From NCBI GenBank assembly GCA_017480145.1, contig JAFVBF010000076.1, positions 39,173 through 103,172 of the forward strand: 64,000 nucleotides of DNA. The letters are read 5' to 3'. Under the pieces are notes generated by a model, which was not told where the DNA came from, did no database searches, and worked only from the letters and a program-made list of their open reading frames with translations. The translations under genes were made by a program, and so were the position numbers. The stretch is from Bacteroidales bacterium (GTDB lineage: Bacteria; Bacteroidota; Bacteroidia; Bacteroidales; P3). This document shows positions 57,942 through 64,000 of the stretch, one piece after another; the stretch's first letter is position 1; each line of letters starts with the position of its first letter.

Positions 57942-59495
57942 ATGGACACCATCACCATCCTGTGGGCCGACGACGAAATCGACCTATTGAAACCTCACAT
58001 TCTATTTCTCGAAGAGAAAGGGTATACCGTCATCCCCGTCACATCAGGAGACGAGGCCATTGACGAACTGGAAGATCAACCTGCAGACATTGTCTTTTTA
58101 GATGAGAATATGCCTGGCATGAGTGGCTTGGACACCCTGACAGCCATCAAGGAGCACCATCCACAAATACCCGTAGTAATGATAACCAAGAGCGAAGAAG
58201 AGCACATTATGGACGAGGCTCTGGGAGGGAAGATATCGGACTACCTCATCAAGCCCGTAAAGCCCAACCAGATACTACTAACGGTGAAGAAGCTGACAGA
58301 GACACGCCGACTTGTCAGCGAAAAATCAACCATGAACTACCAACAACAGTTCCGTGAAATTGGTATAACTCTCTCAGGACGGCTAAACCACGAAGAGTGG
58401 GCATCCCTCTACAAACGATTGGTGTACTGGGATTTAGAACTATCCGATAACGATGACGAAAACATTCATGAGATATTTGCCTCACAACAGACCGAAGCTA
58501 ATCAGCAGTTCTGCCGCTACTATGAAAAAAACTACATAGAGTGGCTCAACGGAATGACGGCAGATAAACCCCTGATGTCGCACACTGTGCTGCGGGACAA
58601 ACTATTTCCACTGCTGAATGAGAATCGCCCCACATTCCTCATCGTATTGGATAACTTCCGCTATGACCAATGGAAATTTTTGCAACCAGCCATAGAACAA
58701 AGCCTACGCGTGGAGCAGGACGACATCTACTACAGCATCATACCCACTACCACCCAGTTTGCCCGAAACGCTATGTTCGCAGGACTAATGCCAGCAGAAA
58801 TAGAGAAAAAGTATCCCAAATACTGGGTGAATGAAGACGAAGAAGGACACAAGAACCAGTACGAATACGAATTACTACAAGAAAACTTACGCCGCCACGG
58901 CATCAACATCCGAACATCCTATCACAAGGTGCTCAATGCACAATTTGGGAAACGGCTGGCCGACAACTACTCCAACATGATGAACAATCGTCTGAATGTC
59001 ATCATATTCAACTTCATAGACATGCTTTCACACGCCAGCACAGACTCTCACATCGTACGAGAATTGTCCGAAACCGAACAAGCCTACCGCTCAGTCACCC
59101 GCACATGGTTTGACCATTCGCCCTTGTCCGACCTCCTGCGCAGCCTGTCAAACCATGACGTAAACGTTATTATCACCACAGATCATGGCTCAGTGCGCGT
59201 AGAACGTCCTGTACGCGTCAAAGGAGATGCCACTGTGTCGGTAAACCTACGCTACAAGCAAGGCCGCCTGCTGGACTACAATTCCAAAGAGGTATTCGAG
59301 GTGCGCGACCCCGCCCATATCTTTATGCCGCGCCGACACATTACCTCGCCATATATTTTTGCCCGACAGCACGACTTTTTCGCCTATCCCAACAACTATA
59401 ACCAATACGTCCAATACTACGACTCTACCTTCCAACACGGAGGCATCTCTATGGAAGAGATTCTCATCCCATTCATCACCCTACGGAACAAATAG
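57942..59495 (+). CDS. porX: T9SS response regulator PorX with PglZ/alkaline-phosphatase-like domain
   Basis: 517 aa from the ATG at 57942. The receiver (residues 1-125) is intact: acidic pair in WADDE and phospho-acceptor Asp54 in VFLDENMPG. A helical linker follows. Residues ~200-517 form the PglZ/alkaline-phosphatase-like enzyme with FLIVLDNFRYDQW, IPTTTQFARNAMFAG, IIFNFIDMLSHAS and VIITTDHGSVR. In P. gingivalis PorX is phosphorylated by PorY and works with sigma factor SigP to express T9SS genes; neither is in the window. The next gene starts 3 bp after its stop. Confidence 0.95.
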   Translation: MDTITILWADDEIDLLKPHILFLEEKGYTVIPVTSGDEAIDELEDQPADIVFLDENMPGMSGLDTLTAIKEHHPQIPVVMITKSEEEHIMDEALGGKISDYLIKPVKPNQILLTVKKLTETRRLVSEKSTMNYQQQFREIGITLSGRLNHEEWASLYKRLVYWDLELSDNDDENIHEIFASQQTEANQQFCRYYEKNYIEWLNGMTADKPLMSHTVLRDKLFPLLNENRPTFLIVLDNFRYDQWKFLQPAIEQSLRVEQDDIYYSIIPTTTQFARNAMFAGLMPAEIEKKYPKYWVNEDEEGHKNQYEYELLQENLRRHGINIRTSYHKVLNAQFGKRLADNYSNMMNNRLNVIIFNFIDMLSHASTDSHIVRELSETEQAYRSVTRTWFDHSPLSDLLRSLSNHDVNVIITTDHGSVRVERPVRVKGDATVSVNLRYKQGRLLDYNSKEVFEVRDPAHIFMPRRHITSPYIFARQHDFFAYPNNYNQYVQYYDSTFQHGGISMEEILIPFITLRNK

Positions 59496-59498
59496 TAA

Positions 59499-60029
59499 AT
59501 GGGATACCTTCGAAAGCAATTGTCCGAACGGATTCATAAAGGGGCGATTGATGAGATATGTCTGACAATGGATGATGATAAATGCAAGGCAGAACTATGG
59601 GCACTCCTATTTGATGGCGACAAGAGAACCAGTGATAATGCCGCATGGGTATTCTCACATTTCTCAGTCATTCAGCGTGTATGGCTGAATGACAAACAGA
59701 ATGAACTGATGGATGAAATCATGCGAACCGAAAGCATCACCAAACGACGTCTAATGCTATCCTTGATTGAATCCCAATCCTTTGAAGAGAAAAACATTCG
59801 CACCGATTTTTTAGATTTCTGCTTAAGCCAACTATCTGATCCCGAAATACCTTCTGGCATCCGGGCACTATGCATCAAGATGGCCCACAAACAATGTCGG
59901 CACTATTCAGAACTACTGAAAGAACTACAGGTCCAGCTCGAATATCTGCAACCGACAGAATTGCAACCAGGTCTGCGTCACACAAGAAACTCAATCATGA
60001 GAAAAATAGCCGAAGAACTTAGGGCATGA
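59499..60029 (+). CDS. Hypothetical alpha-helical protein downstream of porX
   Basis: 176 aa, no signal peptide or membrane span. The sequence is almost all amphipathic helices of about 12-18 residues (KAELWALLFD, NAAWVFSHFSVI, RRLMLSLIESQ, SGIRALCIKMAHKQC), a pattern that recalls HEAT or ARM-like repeats. I do not recognise the family. The 3-bp gap to porX implies translational coupling and perhaps a partner role with PorX. Confidence 0.75.
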   Translation: MGYLRKQLSERIHKGAIDEICLTMDDDKCKAELWALLFDGDKRTSDNAAWVFSHFSVIQRVWLNDKQNELMDEIMRTESITKRRLMLSLIESQSFEEKNIRTDFLDFCLSQLSDPEIPSGIRALCIKMAHKQCRHYSELLKELQVQLEYLQPTELQPGLRHTRNSIMRKIAEELRA

Positions 60030-60298
60030 CCTCGTCAAAACAGCTTTATCCGATGCCCAATACCAATCAAATAGTAGCCATCCATATTTAGATCCCTTTC
60101 TCACAAGAAAAAAACAAAAAAACGAATGCATCCGTTCAATGATAGGACATAATAAAAATCCTAAATGCAAGGGCAAAGGTTTTAGGTAGGTGGGAGAATG
60201 ATGATGGAGGATTATGGTTTAACCCACTTCACATAACCCGCATTAGTAGCGTAGACATTTGACATGAACAAGGAAGGGCTGAAACACAGAAAAGAATA
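60030..60298. other. Intergenic stretch after the porX operon
   Basis: No gene supported. A short minus-strand open frame ends at 60212, but it has no start signals. The stretch ends at the hairpin at 60299-60325. Confidence 0.6.
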
Positions 60299-60325
60299 AA
60301 AAAAGCTGGATAAACCAGCTTTTTT
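60299..60325. terminator. Bidirectional terminator between the porX operon and tRNA-Ser
   Basis: AAAAAAGCTGG pairs perfectly with CCAGCTTTTTT around the loop ATAAA, giving T-runs on both strands. It ends the porX transcript and, from the other side, the tRNA-Ser transcript. Confidence 0.9.
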
Positions 60326-60387
60326 ATTGCCCCTATCCCTTTTCGGGGAACGCCCAGTGTAAGTCATTAAAACTCACCTGTAATCTG

Positions 60388-60474
60388 CGGAGAGAAAGGG
60401 ATTCGAACCCTTGGACCCCAAAAGAGGTCAACGGTTTTCGAGACCGCCCCGATCGACCACTCCGGCATCTCTCC
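60388..60474 (-). tRNA. tRNA-Ser (anticodon CGA)
   Basis: An 87-nt class II tRNA on the minus strand. The acceptor arms GGAGAGA and TCTCTCC pair perfectly with G as discriminator; the anticodon loop is CTCGAAA, giving CGA (reads UCG). The T-loop is GGTTCGAATCC and a long variable arm is present. CCA is not encoded. Confidence 0.95.
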
Positions 60475-60515
60475 TTGTGCAACAGCATGACAGCCATACT
60501 GCTCGAAAACGAATG

Positions 60516-60546
60516 CAAAGGTACTAAGTTTTTTCGTTATGACAAA
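60516..60546 (-). promoter_or_regulatory. Promoter of tRNA-Ser
   Basis: On the minus strand TTTG (60543-60546), 19 bp, then TACCTTTG (60516-60523). This is the best match in the window to the full -33/-7 Bacteroidota consensus. It overlaps the region of the divergent DPP IV promoter. Confidence 0.8.
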
Positions 60547-60553
60547 AAAATAG

Positions 60554-60561
60554 TAACTTTG
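60554..60561 (+). promoter_or_regulatory. -7 promoter element for the DPP IV gene
   Basis: TAACTTTG followed by CA, 50 bp upstream of the ATG at 60612. It is divergent to, and 7 bp from, the -33 box of the tRNA-Ser promoter, so the two may interfere. Confidence 0.6.
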
Positions 60562-60611
60562 CAAATTCACGTTTGCATATTCGGCAACATTCTGAATCAA
60601 ATATTTTCCAA

Positions 60612-62774
60612 ATGAAAAAAATTCATCTGACAATGGCTTTTTTGGCGACAACTCTTGTCCTATCGGCACAGCACAAGACCATCTCCATCGAGGACATTTG
60701 GAGCAAAGGCACTTTTGCGGCTCAATCGGCCCAGACAGGTCGCTCAATGGCGGACGGACAGCATTATACATTGATGGACAGCCATGGAATAGGCAAGTAC
60801 AGTTATCGTACTGGAGAGAAAGTAGCCGATTTATGCCGTTTTTCTGAGGTGAAGGGAGCCGAGGAACTACATTTTCAGAGTTACGAACTTGATGCAGCAG
60901 AACAACAGATTCTGCTGAGCGCAAACTTTAATGCCATCTATCGCTATAGCGGAGTCTCCGACTACTATGTTTACGATATCGCTACCGGAATCCTAAGGAA
61001 AATCTCCCAGTCAGGGAAACAAAAGCTCACTACATTTTCGCCCGATGGTAAATATGTGGCATACGTGAGAGACAACAACCTCTACACACTGAATCTTGCC
61101 ACGCTGAAAGAAGAGGCCGTGACCACTGACGGACGTACGAACCATATCATCAACGGCACCACCGACTGGGTTTATGAAGAAGAATTCGCCATCACACGAG
61201 GATTCCGATGGTCGCCCGACAGCCGCCGTATCGCCTACTACCGCTTTGACGAAAGCAAAGTGAAACAATATCGGATGCAGATGTGGGGTGGACTTTATCC
61301 GTCAGACTACGAATACAAATACCCCAAGGCAGGAGAGGATAACTCCAAAGTAGAAATCGTAGTGTATGATATGCTGCACAAGAGCAAGATTATCCCTTCA
61401 CTCGGGAGCGAAAACGATCAGTATCTGCCTCGATTCCAATGGACCAATGACCCACTACGACTGGCCGTAATGCGCATGAATAGGCTACAAAACAAGATGG
61501 ATTTATTGATGGTTGAGGTAGAAGCAAATACGGTACGCCGATTCTACGAAGAGGAGGATAGTGCCTATGTCGAAGTTCCCTCGATATGGCATTTTTTGCA
61601 AGATGGAAAACACTTTCTAATCAGCAGTGAACGTGATGGTTACACCCATATTTACCTATGCGACATAGACTCCGACAAACAAATTCTGGTGACATCTGGA
61701 GCCTATGACGTGGCATCAGTATGCGGCATTGACGAGAAAGGCAAGCATCTTTACTATACTGCCCACAAAAGTTCGGCCCTAAATACCGAATTGATAGTAA
61801 GTGACTTTTCTGGCAAGAAAAACATCCAGCTGAGCCATGCTGAAGGGACTCACTCAGCCACATTCAGCAATGGCTGCCGCTACTACATAGATGTGTATAG
61901 CACCGCTAATTCAGCCCCTGTCACCACGCTGTACGAGAGCAAAGGGAAGGCCATCCGCACTCTGGAGGATAACGCAGACCTACAACGCAAAATGGATGAC
62001 TATGGAGCCGTGCGCAAGCAATTCGGCACACTAACCACCTCCAACGGCACCGAGCTAAATTATTACGTCATTCTGCCAGAGCAGTATGACCCACGCAAGA
62101 AATATCCATTGCTATTCTTTGTCTATGGAGGTCCTGGGAGCCAGCAAGTTGTCAATGCCTATCGCGGTGGCGACCACTACTGGTTTCACCTACTATCGCA
62201 GATGGGTTACGCCGTAGCCTGTTTTGACGGGCGTGGCACAGGTGGACGTGGCGCAAAATTCAAAAAAATGACCTACAAGAATCTGGGAGCCATGGAATGC
62301 GAGGATGCCATTGAGGCAGCCCAGTGGTTTGGGATGCAGCCCTGGGTGGACGAAAGCCGCATCGGCATTTTTGGATGGAGTTTTGGAGGATATCTGTCAA
62401 CCCTTGCCTTGCTCAAGGGTAACGATGTGTTCAAGACAGCCATTGCCGTAGCCCCTGTGACCACGTGGCGATTCTACGACAACATCTACACCGAACGATT
62501 CCTACAGCGTCCACAAGACAATCCTGAAGGCTATGATGAAAACTCACCCCTCAATTTTGCCGAACGCTTGAAAGGCAACTACCTGCTTATCCACGGCACT
62601 GGCGACGACAATGTTCATTTCCAAAATTCCGCGGAGATGGTCTCGGCATTGGAAGCCGCAGGCAAACATTTCGAGTTTCGCATCTATCCCAACAAAAACC
62701 ACAGTATTTACGGCGGCAACGCACGGCAGAATCTTTACGAACTGATGACAGATTTCTTGAAACGCAAACTCTGA
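60612..62774 (+). CDS. Dipeptidyl peptidase IV (S9 family)
   Basis: 720 aa from the ATG at 60612, which starts the signal peptide MKKIHLTMAFLATTLVLSAQ. An eight-bladed-type propeller domain (GKYVAYVRDNNLYTLNL, the substrate-anchoring Glu pair in WVYEEEFA) precedes the alpha/beta hydrolase. The catalytic triad is Ser590 in GWSFGGYLS, Asp in HGTGDDNVHFQN and His in YPNKNHSIYGG. It removes X-Pro dipeptides in the periplasm, which suits a peptide-fermenting, protease-secreting life. It likely works downstream of the secreted C25 protease. Confidence 0.95.
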   Translation: MKKIHLTMAFLATTLVLSAQHKTISIEDIWSKGTFAAQSAQTGRSMADGQHYTLMDSHGIGKYSYRTGEKVADLCRFSEVKGAEELHFQSYELDAAEQQILLSANFNAIYRYSGVSDYYVYDIATGILRKISQSGKQKLTTFSPDGKYVAYVRDNNLYTLNLATLKEEAVTTDGRTNHIINGTTDWVYEEEFAITRGFRWSPDSRRIAYYRFDESKVKQYRMQMWGGLYPSDYEYKYPKAGEDNSKVEIVVYDMLHKSKIIPSLGSENDQYLPRFQWTNDPLRLAVMRMNRLQNKMDLLMVEVEANTVRRFYEEEDSAYVEVPSIWHFLQDGKHFLISSERDGYTHIYLCDIDSDKQILVTSGAYDVASVCGIDEKGKHLYYTAHKSSALNTELIVSDFSGKKNIQLSHAEGTHSATFSNGCRYYIDVYSTANSAPVTTLYESKGKAIRTLEDNADLQRKMDDYGAVRKQFGTLTTSNGTELNYYVILPEQYDPRKKYPLLFFVYGGPGSQQVVNAYRGGDHYWFHLLSQMGYAVACFDGRGTGGRGAKFKKMTYKNLGAMECEDAIEAAQWFGMQPWVDESRIGIFGWSFGGYLSTLALLKGNDVFKTAIAVAPVTTWRFYDNIYTERFLQRPQDNPEGYDENSPLNFAERLKGNYLLIHGTGDDNVHFQNSAEMVSALEAAGKHFEFRIYPNKNHSIYGGNARQNLYELMTDFLKRKL

Positions 62775-62809
62775 TAGTACTTTAATCCTGCTAATTGCTG
62801 GAAAAATCG

Positions 62810-62817
62810 TATTTTTG
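62810..62817 (+). promoter_or_regulatory. -7 promoter element for the outer-membrane barrel gene
   Basis: TATTTTTG followed by CA, 9 bp before the ATG at 62827, so the leader is nearly absent. Confidence 0.6.
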
Positions 62818-62826
62818 CAAGGCCTT

Positions 62827-63585
62827 ATGAAGAAATATCTCATTGTCATCATTATAGCGTTTGCTCTATCAGGCTCAGCAAACGCACAGTTTACCAATAT
62901 CGGATTTCGTGTTGGGGCAGGTCTTTCAACGCTGACAGATGACCTGACCGAAAAGACCCCTATTTCCAGTATTTCCGGCGGCATTTACACCACCTACGAA
63001 TTTAACAAAGTTCACTCGCTCATTTCAGAAGTATTTTACGTCCAATTGGGGGTCAACTTCGTTAGACGCGGTGGCAAATACGAAGAAGTTTTTAACCTTG
63101 GTTCCAATCTTAGCAGTCAACATACAGGTAGCATTGATGCCTGGTATGTGCAGGTACCCCTCTTGGCCAATCTGCGACTGGAACTTCCTTTAAAGAAACG
63201 CAAACACTATGCGCGTGCCTTTTTCGGCCCTGCTGTCAGTATTGGAGTTCTCGGAAAATACAATGAGCAAAAAGTGACCCCCTATCAGGATTCACGAAAA
63301 ATCAACTTTAAAATTGCAGGCGAAGGAGCATTCGACTATCTAAATCGCATTGATGCAGAATTGATTGCTGGTCTCGGTTATGAACACAAGAACATCACTA
63401 TCAGCATCTATGTGGATCACGGATTCCTATCGGTGATGGATGAACCAGACATTCTTCGCACCCTTGAGAGCGGAAATCCCGATGAGCCAGTGATGCATGC
63501 TGGAAGCAGTCTCTCGGCCTACATGATATCTTTCAGCTACCGTATTCCTATCGGTTCCAATACCGACCCCAGAGCAGTGAAATAA
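62827..63585 (+). CDS. Outer-membrane beta-barrel protein (PorT-like)
   Basis: 252 aa from the ATG at 62827; an upstream TTG lies inside the promoter. Signal peptide MKKYLIVIIIAFALSGSANAQ. Alternating strands begin with NIGFRVGAGLSTL, then HSLISEVFYVQLGVNFVRRG, VQVPLLANLRL, ARAFFGPAVSIGVLG and a final LSAYMISFSYRIPIG. This fits the PF13568-type eight-stranded barrel that includes PorT. The role is unknown; a T9SS link is suggested only by resemblance and location. Confidence 0.8.
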   Translation: MKKYLIVIIIAFALSGSANAQFTNIGFRVGAGLSTLTDDLTEKTPISSISGGIYTTYEFNKVHSLISEVFYVQLGVNFVRRGGKYEEVFNLGSNLSSQHTGSIDAWYVQVPLLANLRLELPLKKRKHYARAFFGPAVSIGVLGKYNEQKVTPYQDSRKINFKIAGEGAFDYLNRIDAELIAGLGYEHKNITISIYVDHGFLSVMDEPDILRTLESGNPDEPVMHAGSSLSAYMISFSYRIPIGSNTDPRAVK

Positions 63586-63621
63586 GGGCTTTCTTAACAC
63601 ACATAAGAAGATTAACCAAAC

Positions 63622-63662
63622 AGACACAAAACCCCACATTTTCAATGTGGGGTTTTGTGTCT
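63622..63662 (+). terminator. Terminator of the outer-membrane barrel gene
   Basis: A perfect 19-bp stem (AGACACAAAACCCCACATT and its complement) around a TTC loop, with an internal TTTT stretch. It begins 37 bp after the stop codon. Confidence 0.85.
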
Positions 63663-63799
63663 AATGTCTTCCGAATGAGCCAACCAAGAAAAAGAGAAAC
63701 AAGCAGGACAAATGATTCAATGCCCGGGATACAAAGAAGTAAGTCCCAGCGACATTTTTATGTATAATTACCCAAATTGGGATAATTTGTGAATATTGC

Positions 63800-63811
63800 T
63801 GTCCGCTAAAA
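63800..63811 (+). repeat. TGTCC-G-CTAAAA sequence, possible terminal repeat of an insertion sequence
   Basis: The sequence lies 84 bp from the stop of the truncated minus-strand frame at the edge. If it is a terminal repeat, the element extends to the right with its transposase on the minus strand. A one-mismatch copy lies at 35168-35179. The element is not complete within the window. Confidence 0.2.
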
Positions 63812-63894
63812 CTCAGATTGCTCAAAATAATCGTTCACAATGCCCATAAATAGACACTTTGGTTCTATTTTCTGAAAAGTAAGCCCCTTTCATG

Positions 63895-64000
63895 CTAATC
63901 GAAGAGTGATGGCTCGGCAGTTGGCGGGTGGACCACCTCAAGAATTTTGAGCCAGTCTTTCTCTGGTTGCTCGAAAAAAGTGTAGCAATTGACATAGTAC
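63895..64000 (-). CDS. C-terminal fragment of an unidentified protein, cut by the window edge
   Basis: 34 codons are open to the edge on the minus strand, with TAG at 63895-63897. The translation starts YYVNCYTFFEQPEKDWLKIL and ends EPSLFD. Codon use looks like real coding sequence. I do not recognise the family; a transposase is one possibility, given the repeat-like sequence just beyond the stop. Confidence 0.45.
   Translation of the reverse strand, partial: YYVNCYTFFEQPEKDWLKILEVVHPPTAEPSLFD

Larger units (their letters stand above)
63586..63894. other. Intergenic stretch near the right edge
   Basis: It holds the terminator at 63622-63662 and the TGTCC-G-CTAAAA sequence at 63800-63811. 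I see no gene on either strand. Confidence 0.6.

Noticed and set aside
60212-60300. Minus-strand peptide ending MSNVYATNAGYVKWVKP
   Set aside because: Protein-like end but only about 20 residues, starting inside a terminator; not enough to call a gene or relic.

Overview
The window is a gene-dense stretch of chromosome from a member of the Bacteroidota, most likely order Bacteroidales. The evidence is: promoters of the form TAnnTTTG, often followed by CA; a fused MurF-alanine racemase; lineage families such as DUF1599, DUF4293, DUF2851 and OstA-like; lipoproteins with an acidic tract right after the lipid cysteine; and a type IX secretion system (T9SS). I cannot name a genus. No CRISPR array, prophage or complete insertion sequence is visible. 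The window is mostly core genome with a few lineage-specific patches.

Layout. 0.1-7.8 kb (+): one run of housekeeping genes: DUF1599, DoxX-like, DUF4293, tsaE, rsfS, ftsH, cdsA, psd and an RluA-type pseudouridine synthase. 7.9-11.7 kb (+): a large gingipain-type C25 protease with a T9SS sorting domain. 11.8-13.2 kb: a PLP-dependent arginine decarboxylase. 13.3-15.9 kb: four lipoprotein genes, two on each strand. 16.1-19.3 kb (+): pyrG and ahcY. 19.5-28.6 kb (-): guaB, three SurA/parvulin-type periplasmic folding genes, a MoxR ATPase, an unknown exported protein and panB, probably one or two transcripts. 28.8-31 kb (+): two paralogous lipoproteins and RNase P RNA. 31.1-34.8 kb (+): a DUF799-like lipoprotein, comB, trmO, an exported NUC1 nuclease and DUF2461. 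34.9-45.1 kb (-): OstA-like, grpE, dnaJ, DUF2851, murF-alr, a hemerythrin protein, a LuxR regulator with a degenerate receiver, an MFS transporter and a TM2 protein. 45.2-63.6 kb: T9SS genes (porP, porK/gldK, porU, a seven-bladed propeller protein, porX), mfd, tRNA-Ser(CGA), a DPP IV peptidase and an outer-membrane barrel protein.

How the genes fit together. The common theme is envelope biogenesis and export: phospholipid synthesis (cdsA, psd), peptidoglycan precursors (murF-alr), an LptA/OstA-type protein, periplasmic chaperones, T9SS core parts (PorK, PorP), the T9SS sortase (PorU) and regulator (PorX), and at least one T9SS cargo protease.

Most interesting points: (i) porP-porK closes with a terminator and is not followed by porL, porM and porN; (ii) a half-size, single-propeller PorZ-like protein is encoded convergently with porU; (iii) a RIC-like hemerythrin, an Asn-for-Asp pseudo-receiver regulator and an MFS transporter form a tight cluster; (iv) several intergenic gaps hold short minus-strand reading frames that look like a microprotein or worn-down gene ends. 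None of these is proven to be a new system; they are the best leads I can see.
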